Shown here: positions 25,165 to 33,599 of the stretch, in pieces
Position numbering within the stretch: the stretch's first letter is position 1
Layout of the letters: the number at the start of each line of letters is the position of its first letter
NCBI GenBank assembly: GCA_043744255.1
Contig: JAYTVA010000051.1
Coordinates: 20,163 to 84,162, forward strand
Reading direction: 5' to 3'
DNA: 64,000 nt
Source of the DNA: UKL13-2 sp043744255
GTDB lineage: Bacteria; Pseudomonadota; Gammaproteobacteria; Burkholderiales; Usitatibacteraceae
The notes under the pieces: model-generated
What the model was told of the DNA's origin: nothing
What the model saw: the letters and a program-made list of their open reading frames with translations, nothing else
Database searches by the model: none
Made by a program: the position numbers and the translations under genes

Positions 25165-27207
25165 TCACGCAATGCCACTCCACCCCGCATCTGCCGCAAA
25201 CCGCGCGCCGTGCTTGGCTTCCAGCGCTTTCATCTCCGCCAACAACTTGTCTTTCCCCGCCTCACGCAAATAGTTAATCGGGCCGCCGCGATGCGGCGCA
25301 AAGCCCGTACCGAAGATGATGCCTGCGTCGCACAAATCAGCATCAGCAACGATGTCTTCGCGCACGCAGGCGACGGCTTCATTTACCGCAGGCAATGCCA
25401 TGCGCATCCAGAGTGGCGCCAGATCAATGGTGCCGCTGCCACCGTGTTTGCCAACGTGTCTTTGCGGCTTGCCATCGACCCATTTGTAAAAACCTTCGCC
25501 AGTTTTTTTGCCGAGTTTTTTTGCTTCCACCAATTCAATAATTTTCTTCGGTTGCACTCCACCTTCTTTGTGCAACTCTTTGCCCACCGCCAAGCCCACA
25601 TCGAGGCCAACCACATCGGCCAATTCAATGGGGCCCATCAGCATGCCGAACTCCTTGGCTGCCGCGTCAATGGTTTCTGCAGGGATGCCTTCATCGAGCA
25701 TCACCTGCGCCTCGGTCATGTACGGCGTGAGAATGCGATTCACCAAAAAGCCGGGTGCTGATTTCACCGGCAGCGGCAGTTTGTCGATGGCTTTCACGAA
25801 CGACTGCGCGCGCTGCATCACCTCCGGCGCGGTGTCGGGCCCTTGCACAATCTCCACCAGCATCATTTGCGCGACGGGATTGAAAAAGTGAATGCCGACG
25901 AGTCGGGTTGATGAAGCAAGGCCGCGCGACAACTCCTGTAGCGGGATCGACGAAGTGTTGGTGGCAAGAATCGCACCGGGCTTCAACTTCGGCTCGATCT
26001 CGGCATACACCTTGCGCTTGATGTCGGCGTTTTCGACGATGGCTTCAATCACCAAATCGCAATGCGCCACGCCATCACCTTTCACGTCAGGCAGCAGTCG
26101 ATCCATTGCCGCTTGTACGAGATGCGGGAGTTTTAGGCGCTTGCTATACAACTTAGCCGCGCGCTTGATCGCGGGCGCGATGCGGGTGTGGTCAAGGTCT
26201 TGCAGCGTCACCTTCATGCCGCGCATCGCGCACCACGCGGCGATGTCGCCACCCATCACACCGGCACCGATGACGTGCACATGCTTGACGCCGCTGTCAC
26301 CGGCGCCGAGCGCTTTCATCCGATCCTGCAAGGTGAACACGCGGATCAGGTTACGCGCAGTTGGATGTGCGAACAGCGCTCTTGATGACGCCGGTGAATC
26401 GTTCGGCACCTGACGCGGATCGCCACCAAATTTTTCCCAGGTGTCGATGATCGCGTAGGGTGCGGGGTAATGATCGCGGCTAGCTTTTTGCGCGACTTTT
26501 TTGCGCGACACATTCGCGACGATGCCGCGCACCACCGGCCAATTGGTGATCGCCTCTTTGAAAGCGGGCTGATGTGGCGCAGGCGGTTTCGCTAAAAATA
26601 GTTTTGCGGCGGTCACAAAATGGCGCTGCGGCGTGACGTCATCCACCAGCCCCATGCGCTTCGCCGCCGTGCCGCTCACGCTGCGCCCCGTCAACATCAA
26701 ATCGAGTGCTTGCCCCGCGCCGATCAACGGCGGCATACGCATCATGCCGCCCCAGCCAGGAGCAATACCGAGCATTACTTCGGGCAGCGCCATTTTCGTT
26801 TTCGCGCCGTCATCGGCGATGCGATATTTGCACGCCAGCGACAACTCCAGGCCGCCGCCCATGCAAAACCCGTGAATCATCGCAAGCGTGGGAAACGGCA
26901 GTGCGGCCACTTGATCGAATACATCGAGGCCGAGCTTGCTCATCGCGGTCGCTTCGTCGGGCGAGCTGAAGCGCGTGAACTCCTGAATGTCGGCGCCCGC
27001 TGCGAAGCCGTTGTCCTTCGCCGACAAAATTGCGAGACCCTTCGGCGGGGCTTTGCTCAGTTCGGCACAAACCTCAGATAGCTCGCGCAAGGTCTCGCTC
27101 GAAAACGTATTGGTCTTCTCAGTTTGTGCGGCATACGACTTATCAAAATACAAAAACGCGAGATTATTTTCGTCCCGCTCAAGTCGCCAGTGTTTCCAAG
27201 TCTGCAT
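25165..27207 (-). CDS. fadJ: enoyl-CoA hydratase / 3-hydroxyacyl-CoA dehydrogenase, hydratase first (FadJ/FadB-type)
   Basis: A 680-residue fusion in the classic order. The crotonase half has 'AILSAKDNGFAAGADIQEF' (oxyanion loop) and 'IHGFCMGGGLELSLACKYRIADD...ALPEVMLGIAPGWGGMMRMPPLIG' (both catalytic Glu positions). The dehydrogenase half has 'KHVHVIGAGVMGGDIAAWCAMRGMKVTLQDLD' and 'ILATNTSSIPLQELSRGLASSTRLVGIHFFNPVAQMMLVEIV'. It performs the hydration and oxidation steps of beta-oxidation. The gene starts inside the 3' end of the HAD gene (29-base overlap). Its presence beside a second fusion of opposite order suggests different chain-length or substrate ranges. Confidence 0.92.
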   Translation of the reverse strand: MQTWKHWRLERDENNLAFLYFDKSYAAQTEKTNTFSSETLRELSEVCAELSKAPPKGLAILSAKDNGFAAGADIQEFTRFSSPDEATAMSKLGLDVFDQVAALPFPTLAMIHGFCMGGGLELSLACKYRIADDGAKTKMALPEVMLGIAPGWGGMMRMPPLIGAGQALDLMLTGRSVSGTAAKRMGLVDDVTPQRHFVTAAKLFLAKPPAPHQPAFKEAITNWPVVRGIVANVSRKKVAQKASRDHYPAPYAIIDTWEKFGGDPRQVPNDSPASSRALFAHPTARNLIRVFTLQDRMKALGAGDSGVKHVHVIGAGVMGGDIAAWCAMRGMKVTLQDLDHTRIAPAIKRAAKLYSKRLKLPHLVQAAMDRLLPDVKGDGVAHCDLVIEAIVENADIKRKVYAEIEPKLKPGAILATNTSSIPLQELSRGLASSTRLVGIHFFNPVAQMMLVEIVQGPDTAPEVMQRAQSFVKAIDKLPLPVKSAPGFLVNRILTPYMTEAQVMLDEGIPAETIDAAAKEFGMLMGPIELADVVGLDVGLAVGKELHKEGGVQPKKIIELVEAKKLGKKTGEGFYKWVDGKPQRHVGKHGGSGTIDLAPLWMRMALPAVNEAVACVREDIVADADLCDAGIIFGTGFAPHRGGPINYLREAGKDKLLAEMKALEAKHGARFAADAGWSGIA

Positions 27208-27946
27208 GGTCAGTGTCCTCTGTTGCGTTCGTAAATGCTTGTGTGATTGCGCGGAGTGCAGCGTCTGTTGGCGCTAACGAAGCGATCTCAATATGCCTGA
27301 AACTGCCCGTGGTTGCTGGGGTTTCAGCCTGTTTGCGATTCAGCCAGACGCTGGCGATGTCGGCATTAGTAGCACCCATGATGTCCGCACTAAAGCTATC
27401 GCCGACCATCACTGCTTCATGCGGCTTCGCGCCCAGCCGCTCCAATGCGATGGCGAAAATTTTCGGATCGGGTTTGGTCACGCCGACATCTTCGGAGATC
27501 ACGATGGTGTCGAAATAGCGCGCGAGGTCGAGTGCGCGCAGTTTGTTGAACTGCTCAACCACGCCGTTGTTGGTGATGATCGCAAGGCGCGCGTGCGGTT
27601 GTAGTGCATCGAGCAACTCGCGCGCGCCGGGGACGAGGGCGCGATTGGCTTGGTGTTGTGTACGGTAAAGCGTCGCGATTTCGGTGCCGTGGTCTTTGGA
27701 AATACTCTGGTTGAACGTCGCGAACAATTCCACCATGCGGCGCGCGCGTGCCTCGTCGAGGGGAAATTCACCCGCGAGAAAACGCGCATGGTGGGTTTCG
27801 AGGACGCGGTGGTGTTCGGTGGCGAATGGTTCGAATGGGAGGTCGGGCGCGTAGGTTTTGTGGACTTCGGTGAGCGCGATCCGTGACGAGCGGGTGTGGT
27901 CGAAGAGCGTGTCGTCTAGGTCGAAGAGGATGAAGTTGGGGAGCAT
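27179..27946 (-). CDS. HAD-superfamily hydrolase (YjjG-like)
   Basis: The start is ATG 27946, so that the protein begins 'MLPNFILFDLDDTLFDHTRSSRIAL', with the DxDxT nucleophile motif at once. 'LAIITNNGVVEQ' is motif II, and 'VGVTKPDPKIFAIALERLGAKPHEAVMVGDSFSADIMGATNADIASVWLN' covers motifs III and IV. This is a nucleotidase/phosphatase of the YjjG or 2-haloacid-like group. The last 29 bases overlap the FadJ start, so translation of the two is linked. A metabolic tie to beta-oxidation is not evident. Confidence 0.88.
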   Translation of the reverse strand: MLPNFILFDLDDTLFDHTRSSRIALTEVHKTYAPDLPFEPFATEHHRVLETHHARFLAGEFPLDEARARRMVELFATFNQSISKDHGTEIATLYRTQHQANRALVPGARELLDALQPHARLAIITNNGVVEQFNKLRALDLARYFDTIVISEDVGVTKPDPKIFAIALERLGAKPHEAVMVGDSFSADIMGATNADIASVWLNRKQAETPATTGSFRHIEIASLAPTDAALRAITQAFTNATEDTDHADLETLAT

Positions 27947-27953
27947 GGTGTCG

Positions 27954-28268
27954 CTATCTTGCGGGCAGCACGGCAGCTGCGCTCTGCCAATCCGTCGAAA
28001 GGTCGCGCCACGTCGCATTCGTGGCTTCAATCAACGCGATCTTCTTCTCACGTCGCCACCCCTTCAATTGCTTTTCGCGTTCAAGTGCTGATTTCACGTC
28101 GGAGGTGTCTTCGAAATAGACTAGGCGATCAATGTTGTATTGCTGCGTAAATCCTTCAACGACCTTGTTCTTGTGCTGCCATAAACGCTGTTCGAGGTCG
28201 CTGGTGACGCCGATGTAAATGCGACGCGGTTTGCTGGCGAGGATGTAGACGAAATAAGTGCGGGACAT
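27954..28268 (-). CDS. GIY-YIG nuclease-domain protein (YhbQ-like)
   Basis: A 104-residue single-domain protein from ATG 28268: 'MSRTYFVYILASKPRRIYIGVTSDLEQRLWQHKNKVVEGFTQQYNIDRLVYFEDTSDVKSALEREKQLKGWRREKKIALIEATN'. It shows the GIY-YIG-like strands (YVYIL, IYIGVT), the Arg of the R-x3-H region and the late Glu. Such small proteins are widespread, often near repeats, with no clear host function. The frame extends upstream only by running through the 28301-28390 palindrome, so I rejected that extension. Confidence 0.85.
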   Translation of the reverse strand: MSRTYFVYILASKPRRIYIGVTSDLEQRLWQHKNKVVEGFTQQYNIDRLVYFEDTSDVKSALEREKQLKGWRREKKIALIEATNATWRDLSTDWQSAAAVLPAR

Positions 28269-28300
28269 TGGAATTTTGTTCGGTGCGATTTCTAAGAACT

Positions 28301-28390
28301 TGTCATTCCGAGCCGCACTTGCGAGGAATCTGCTGTTAGCGGTGGCGGCGCGAAGCAGCAGATTCCTCGCAAAAACGACTCGGAATAACA
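28301..28390. repeat. MITE-like palindromic element, copy 1
   Basis: A 90-bp imperfect palindrome opening TGTCATTCCGAG and closing CTCGGAATAACA, with inner arms GCGAGGAATCTGCTG (from 28321) and CAGCAGATTCCTCGC (to 28370). It is the first of three copies; see 28468-28560 and 33312-33417. It lies between the thiolase and GIY-YIG genes. Confidence 0.75.
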
Positions 28391-28467
28391 GTGAAATTAT
28401 TACATTGGTCTCTATAGTTGAGATCGCAGCAGTCGATTGGGTTGGCTCAGGCACCACTTCAAAAACT

Positions 28468-28560
28468 TGTCATTCCGAGCCGCTCTTGCGAGGAATCTGC
28501 TGTTAGCGGTGATGACGCAGCGAACAAGCAGATTCCTCGTAACAGCAACTCGGAATGACA
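28468..28560. repeat. MITE-like palindromic element, copy 2
   Basis: A 93-bp palindrome with the same ends (TGTCATTCCGAG ... CTCGGAATGACA) and inner arms GCGAGGAATCTGCTGTT / AGCAGATTCCTCGT. It stands 77 bases from copy 1 in the same orientation. Together they fill most of the 330-base gap 28269-28598, in which I see no gene. Confidence 0.75.
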
Positions 28561-28598
28561 GTGAATAATATTTGGCCGCTTCAAGAACAACAGTCGCC

Positions 28599-29885
28599 CT
28601 ACCCCCGCTCCAACAACATCGCCCCGCCCTGCCCACCGCCAATGCACAGCGACGCCGCCGCACGCTTCCCGCCGGTACGCTCCAAGGTCTTCAACGCATG
28701 CAACACCACCCGCGCACCCGACGCACCAATCGGATGACCAATCGCAATCGCGCCGCCATCGACATTGAATTTCGCGCGATCCATCACGCCATACGCGCCC
28801 GGTAATCCCAGCTTTTCTTTGCAGTACGCCTCGGATTCCCACGCGGCCAAACAGCCGAGCGCTTGTGCGGCGAACGCTTCGTTAATTTCTACGCAATCCA
28901 AATCTGTCAAGCCCAAGCCATTACGTTGCAACATCGGCGTGATCGCATGCACGGGGCCTAAGCCCATTTCACTGGGGTCAAGCGCGCTCCATTGCGAATC
29001 AACAATTGCGCCAAGTGGTTTCAAGCCGAGTTTTGCCACCGCTTCTTCGCTCGCTAAAATCAACATCGCTGCGCCATCGGTGACTTGCGAGGAATTTCCG
29101 GCGGTGACGTTGCCATAAGTTTTGTCGAACACCGGGCGCAATTTCGCGAGGCGGTCGGGCGTGGAATCGGTGCGCACGCCGTCGTCTTCCGCGTAGACGT
29201 TGCCTCGGGCGTCAATGATCGGTTCGATCTCTGCAAAGTGCCCAGCGGCGCGACCGGCCAGCACTTTCAAATGTGATTCAGCCGCGAAGGCATCCATCAT
29301 TTGCCGCGTGATGCCGAAGCGTTTCGCGACGATTTCAGCAGTTTGCCCCATGCTGAGTTTGACGATGGGGTCAGTCAATCCTTTGAGAATCGCGATCACC
29401 GGTGCCAAGTACGCGGGACGAAATTGCATGGCCACACCGGCACGCTGACTGAATGATTTCGCGCCGTACCAGTCTGCTAACCAGTTGACCATCTTGGGGC
29501 CGAATAGCAGCGGCGCGTGGCTCATGGCATCGGTGCCGCCTGCGAGTACCAAATGTGATTTTCCCGCGAGGATGTTCACGTACGCCGAATCGAGCGCCTG
29601 CATGCCCGATGCGCAATTGCGCATCACCGTCCACGCGGGCACCTTGTCGCCGCAGCCCAACCGTAGCGCAACCACGCGGCCGATATTGGCTTCATCGGCA
29701 CTCGGCATGGCGGCACCAACGATGACTTCATCGAATTGCGTTGGTGCGAATGTTTGCCGCGCCAGCAACGGGCGACCACACGCCACCGCGAGGTCGCCAC
29801 CGCTGAATGCGCCTGGCTTACTCTTGGCTTTGAGAAACGGCGTGCGTGCGCCATCGACTACATAGACTTTTTTTTGCATCGCCAT
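28599..29885 (-). CDS. fadI: acetyl-CoA C-acyltransferase (thiolase, FadI-type)
   Basis: A 428-residue thiolase: 'VMRNCASGMQALDSAYVNI' (nucleophile Cys91), 'EINEAFAAQALGCLAAWESEAYCKEKLGLPGAYG' with the insertion typical of the longer FadI-like group, 'GGAIAIGHPIGASGARVVLHA' (catalytic His) and 'CIGGGQGGAMLLERG' (second Cys). It starts six bases after the FadE stop, so acyl-CoA dehydrogenase and thiolase are co-transcribed. It cleaves 3-ketoacyl-CoA. This is the second thiolase of the locus; the symbol follows the length class. Confidence 0.9.
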   Translation of the reverse strand: MAMQKKVYVVDGARTPFLKAKSKPGAFSGGDLAVACGRPLLARQTFAPTQFDEVIVGAAMPSADEANIGRVVALRLGCGDKVPAWTVMRNCASGMQALDSAYVNILAGKSHLVLAGGTDAMSHAPLLFGPKMVNWLADWYGAKSFSQRAGVAMQFRPAYLAPVIAILKGLTDPIVKLSMGQTAEIVAKRFGITRQMMDAFAAESHLKVLAGRAAGHFAEIEPIIDARGNVYAEDDGVRTDSTPDRLAKLRPVFDKTYGNVTAGNSSQVTDGAAMLILASEEAVAKLGLKPLGAIVDSQWSALDPSEMGLGPVHAITPMLQRNGLGLTDLDCVEINEAFAAQALGCLAAWESEAYCKEKLGLPGAYGVMDRAKFNVDGGAIAIGHPIGASGARVVLHALKTLERTGGKRAAASLCIGGGQGGAMLLERG

Positions 29886-29891
29886 CGCCGC

Positions 29892-32357
29892 TTACTCCGC
29901 CGCCAGTGCTTCGCGACGCCAGTCTTCGCTATGCGCCACCGCCAAGCCGAAGTCTTTATCAAAGTCATCGACCCGGACAACTTCCACTGTCATCAGGCGC
30001 GCGCGCTTCCATTGCGCGAGTTCAGTTTCGCTGATCACCGATAGCTTCATCGCTTCTTCGCATTGCGCTTCGAGACCCCGTGCGCTGAGGCGGCCACCTT
30101 TTTGTGCGGCGCGAACTTTGGCCTCTACCGGCTCGGCGGTGACGACCGCATTCATGGTGGCGTTCAAGTGCCCCATGATGTCGCGTTCGTCATTGGGCAG
30201 ATACATCCCGGCGATCAGGCGATCACGCGCGGCCGATGGCGTAATCAATAGCTTCGCAACCTCGTGTCCCATCGCATCGGTCGGCTGGATGAGCGTCATG
30301 CCTTTGGGGAACACCAGAAAGCGCAGAACCCACGCGACTGGGCGATTTGGGAAGTTTTCGATGATGCCGTCAATCGCCACTTGCATACGAAATGCGCAAT
30401 CGTAGAGCGCCCATTTCAACAGCGGCAATTCGTCCTTTTGCTGGCCGCGTTCGTCGTAGAATTTGAGCGCGCATGAGGCCAGATAGAGATTTGAGAGCAC
30501 ATCACCCAAACGTGCGGAAAGCTTTTCTTTGCGCTTCAATGATCCGCCGATGATGAACATCGAGGTATCGGCGAGCAGCGCAAATGCGGAAGAGAAGCGC
30601 GTCATCTGTTGGTAGTAGCGCTTGGTATCGACACAGGCGGGTGCAGCCATGCCGACGCCGCCGGTGAGCCCCATCCAAAGGGAGCGCGCGGCATTCGAGA
30701 CGGTGAATTTGATATGACCCCAAAATGCTTCGTCGAAATCATCCACCACATCAGCGCGTGCGGCTTTCATTTCTTTCAACACCCACGGGTGACAACGAAT
30801 TGCGCCTTGACCGAAGATGATGAGCGAGCGTGTGAGAATGTTGGCACCCTCCACCGTGATCGCAATCGGCACCTGCTGATACGCGCGCCCCAAATAATTA
30901 TTTGGCCCCATGCAAATGCCCTTGCCGCCGTGAATATCCATGGCGTCGTTAATCACCATGCGCATACGTTCGGTGGAATGGTATTTGGAAATTGCCGAGA
31001 GTACCGACGGCTTCTCGCCGAGATCGAGTGCACCGGCGGTGATGGTGCGGGTTGCGTCCATCACATAAGTCATCGCGCCGATGCGTGCCAACGGCTCTTC
31101 GATACCTTCAAATTTGCCAATTGGCATTTTGAATTGTTGCCGCACGCGCGCATACGCCCCGGATGCGAAGCTCGCGACTTTACCGGCGGCAATCGACTGC
31201 GCGGGCAAAGAAATCGAGCGCCCTGCGGCCAAACATTCCATCAACATACGCCAGCCTTGCCCGAGCATCGGCTGCCCACCAATCACCCAATCCATCGGAA
31301 TGAACACGTCCTTGCCCCAGTTTGGGCCGTTCATGAACGCGGCGTTGAGAGTCATGTGACGACGACCGATATGTACACCCTTGGTAGCAGTGGGAATCAG
31401 CGCGCAAGTAATGCCGAGGTCGAGTTGTTCGCCAAGAATTTTGTCGGGGTCATAGACCTTGAACGCGAGACCTAACAGGGTGGCGATCGGGCCGAGTGTG
31501 ATGTAACGCTTCTCCCACGTAACACGCAGCCCAAGCGTCTCTTTGCCTTCCCACATTTCTTTGCAGACGATACCGCGATCCGGCATCGAGGCAGCATCCG
31601 ATCCAGCCTCGGGTGCGGTCAACGCGAAGCACGGAATATCCAACCCTTTGGCAAGGCGCGGCAGGTAGTGTGCCTTCTGTTCTTTGGTGCCGTAGTGCAT
31701 CAACAACTCACCGGGGCCGAGCGAATTCGGCACCATCACCGACACTGCGGCGGTCGCCGAGCGCGTGGAAATTTTCATGACGACTTGGCTATGGCCGAAA
31801 GCTGAAAAGCCTTTGCCGCCGTACTCTTTGGGAATAATCATGCCGAGAAAACCATTGTCCTTGATGAATTTCCAGACATGCGGTTCCAGGTCTTGTAGCT
31901 CGTGCGTGGTTTTCCATTCGTCAATCATCGAACAGAGTTCATTGGTCGGACCATCAACAAACGCCTGCTCCTCAGCGGTCAACGTCGCCTTCGGCACGTT
32001 CAGCCATTTGTTCCAATCGGGTTTGCCGGAAAACAGATCGCCGTCCCACCACACGGTGCCTGCCTCCAGTGCTTCCTGCTCGGTCTGCGACATTTGCGGC
32101 AGTACCTTTTTGTACAACGCAAAAATCGGCGTCGTCAAAAATCCCATGCGGATCGCCTTCACATTGGCGATCAGCGCGACCGCGCAGAATACGAACCAAG
32201 CGACGCCCGCGAGCGCGCCACCGAGCGTGCCGGTGATGGTTGCTGCCGCCAGCGCAATGCCAAGTACCGCAGTCCACACGGCCGCACTCGATGCGCGATA
32301 CGCCAGCACCCACACAAGCGCAATCGAGACGACGGCGAGAATGATCGAGATCCACAT
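29892..32357 (-). CDS. fadE: acyl-CoA dehydrogenase, FadE-type
   Basis: An 821-residue protein. The first about 70 residues form two or three membrane segments (IILAVVSIALVWVLAY, AAVWTAVLGIALAAATITGTLGG, WFVFCAVALIANVKAI), as in E. coli FadE. The acyl-CoA dehydrogenase core follows: 'LQDLEPHVWKFIKDNGFLGMIIPKEYGGKGFSAFGHSQVV', 'FALTAPEAGSDAASMPDRG', and a long C-terminal extension with 'DAMDIHGGKGICMGPNNYLGRAYQQVPIAITVEGANILTRSL'. It introduces the trans-2 double bond in the first step of beta-oxidation at the membrane. It is read from the TetR gene promoter 38 bases upstream. Confidence 0.93.
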   Translation of the reverse strand: MWISIILAVVSIALVWVLAYRASSAAVWTAVLGIALAAATITGTLGGALAGVAWFVFCAVALIANVKAIRMGFLTTPIFALYKKVLPQMSQTEQEALEAGTVWWDGDLFSGKPDWNKWLNVPKATLTAEEQAFVDGPTNELCSMIDEWKTTHELQDLEPHVWKFIKDNGFLGMIIPKEYGGKGFSAFGHSQVVMKISTRSATAAVSVMVPNSLGPGELLMHYGTKEQKAHYLPRLAKGLDIPCFALTAPEAGSDAASMPDRGIVCKEMWEGKETLGLRVTWEKRYITLGPIATLLGLAFKVYDPDKILGEQLDLGITCALIPTATKGVHIGRRHMTLNAAFMNGPNWGKDVFIPMDWVIGGQPMLGQGWRMLMECLAAGRSISLPAQSIAAGKVASFASGAYARVRQQFKMPIGKFEGIEEPLARIGAMTYVMDATRTITAGALDLGEKPSVLSAISKYHSTERMRMVINDAMDIHGGKGICMGPNNYLGRAYQQVPIAITVEGANILTRSLIIFGQGAIRCHPWVLKEMKAARADVVDDFDEAFWGHIKFTVSNAARSLWMGLTGGVGMAAPACVDTKRYYQQMTRFSSAFALLADTSMFIIGGSLKRKEKLSARLGDVLSNLYLASCALKFYDERGQQKDELPLLKWALYDCAFRMQVAIDGIIENFPNRPVAWVLRFLVFPKGMTLIQPTDAMGHEVAKLLITPSAARDRLIAGMYLPNDERDIMGHLNATMNAVVTAEPVEAKVRAAQKGGRLSARGLEAQCEEAMKLSVISETELAQWKRARLMTVEVVRVDDFDKDFGLAVAHSEDWRREALAAE

Positions 32358-32395
32358 AATTGGTAACTCCTTAGTTCAAGTTGCGGTGATTCAAA

Positions 32396-33127
32396 TCAAG
32401 CTTCGGCAAACCACTGATGCGCATCGCTGGCATCGGTCATCGGGGCGCGCAGGCCAGCGGCGAGAAATGGCGCTAGGCGTTTCAACAACAGCTCATCGTT
32501 GTGGGCTTCGTCGGGATGAAATTGCGCAATCATTTTCAGCGCGTCGGTACCAGCCAACGTGTACGACAACGCGCCCATGACGAAATGCAGGCGCCACGAG
32601 ACTTCTTCGCGCGGCAGATGTGGCAACGCGCGACCAAACGCGGCACGGAAGCGCGCGATCATTTCGGCGTATTGGTTCGATAACAGTTCGCGAATGAACG
32701 GCGCGGGGTCGGCGTACGCGCGCCCAAGCAAACGCAAAAAATTCTTGCCACCTTGCTCGTGATCGCGCGCGAGTTTTAGCGCCGGGATGAACATCGCCGA
32801 AATAATTTTTTCGCAGGTCAGCGCCTGCGCGCCTGCGGCGGTTTCGTAATTAGTGAGTAGCTGCATGCGATCACGATTCATCGGGTCAAGCCGACGCGTC
32901 AGCACCGCTTGAAACAATTCTTCTTTCGAACCGAAATGGTAGTTTGCTGCGGCGAGATTAACGGACGCCGCCGTGGTGATGAGCCGCAGCGAAGTCGCCT
33001 CGAAGCCATGTTCCATAAACAGCTCTTCGGCGGCATCGAGAATGCGCGATTTGGTATCCACTTCGACGGATTTTTCGCTGGCAGACTCGACGGGCTTGCC
33101 GCTGCGGGGAACGATGGAGATTGCCAT
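32396..33127 (-). CDS. TetR-family regulator of fatty acid genes (PsrA-like)
   Basis: A 243-residue protein with the TetR helix-turn-helix 'KSRILDAAEELFMEHGFEATSLRLITTAASVNLAAANYHFGSKEELFQAVLTRRLDPMNRDRM'. 'VNLAAANYHFGSKEEL' and 'RRLDPMN' are typical of the PsrA/CerR-type regulators of beta-oxidation. The C-terminal region ('FLRLLGRAYADPAPFIRELLSNQYAEMIARF') is the matching ligand domain, which in PsrA binds long-chain fatty acids or acyl-CoA. It lies just upstream of FadE, and its promoter holds a PsrA-like palindrome at 33164-33181, implying autoregulation and control of fadE-fadI. Confidence 0.9.
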   Translation of the reverse strand: MAISIVPRSGKPVESASEKSVEVDTKSRILDAAEELFMEHGFEATSLRLITTAASVNLAAANYHFGSKEELFQAVLTRRLDPMNRDRMQLLTNYETAAGAQALTCEKIISAMFIPALKLARDHEQGGKNFLRLLGRAYADPAPFIRELLSNQYAEMIARFRAAFGRALPHLPREEVSWRLHFVMGALSYTLAGTDALKMIAQFHPDEAHNDELLLKRLAPFLAAGLRAPMTDASDAHQWFAEA

Positions 33128-33163
33128 GGCGCTGGGGGTCGGGGAGCGGGGTGAAATCTAGAA

Positions 33164-33213
33164 TTCAAACAAGCGTTTGAAACTAGCGTATTACTTCGGG
33201 GGTTTGGTGTCAA
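33164..33213 (-). promoter_or_regulatory. promoter and PsrA-like operator of tetR-fadE-fadI
   Basis: The operator TTCAAAC-AAGC-GTTTGAA (33164-33181) is a perfect 7-4-7 palindrome and contains the CAAAC-N4-GTTTG core known for PsrA-type regulators. Upstream (minus strand) are TTGACA (33213-33208) and, 17 bases on, TACGCT (33190-33185). The predicted transcript start is near 33178, inside the operator, a position that fits repression. The ATG of the regulator lies 36 bases beyond the operator. Confidence 0.75.
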
Positions 33214-33311
33214 TGGGAAATTGATTGCTCGATGACCCTTTGGCGATAGGTCGTTTATTGGCATGCATTTACAGCCATTTATGCTTGGTGAAGCCCGTGA
33301 ATAATTGACTC

Positions 33312-33417
33312 TGTCATTCCGAGTCGTTCTAACGAGGAATCTGCTGTGGCCGGTAAAAACGCCAATGAGCGACCCAGACGAAACGCAGATTCCTCGCAAG
33401 AGCGGCTCGCAATGGCA
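33312..33417. repeat. MITE-like palindromic element, copy 3
   Basis: A 106-bp palindrome with ends TGTCATTCCGAG and CTCGCAATGGCA and inner arms ACGAGGAATCTGCTGT / GCAGATTCCTCGC. It is the most diverged copy: the right end differs from the consensus and the central loop is longer. It lies about 5 kb from copies 1 and 2. Confidence 0.72.
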
Positions 33418-33463
33418 GTGATGTATTGCGCGCTGCAACAAGGTCGATGCGTAGCTTGGTAGG

Positions 33464-33487
33464 GTGGGCAAAGCGCAGCGTGCCCAC
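33464..33487. repeat. REP-like hairpin GTGGGCA/TGCCCAC
   Basis: GTGGGCA (33464-33470) and TGCCCAC (33481-33487) enclose AAGCGCAGCG. This 'TAGGGTGGGCAAAGCGCAGCGTGCCCAC' type is a frequent extragenic repeat. With the operator and MITE copy 3 it accounts for the recognisable content of the 472-base gap 33128-33599; the remainder should hold the M13 peptidase promoter. Confidence 0.6.
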
Positions 33488-33599
33488 GGGCCGGTCGCAC
33501 CGCACAAACCTGTTTGCCTACCCACCCCCGCGATGGTAATGTGCCAGCCTCACTGACCTTTCTGCTGATTTTTCCACTGATTTTTTCACCACCCCCCCA

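Noticed and set aside
28269..28457. longer N-terminus for the GIY-YIG protein
   Set aside because: The extension is read through MITE copy 1; the family starts at the ATG at 28268.
30609..31475. 288-codon open frame on the plus strand
   Set aside because: Antisense to fadE; no family resemblance.
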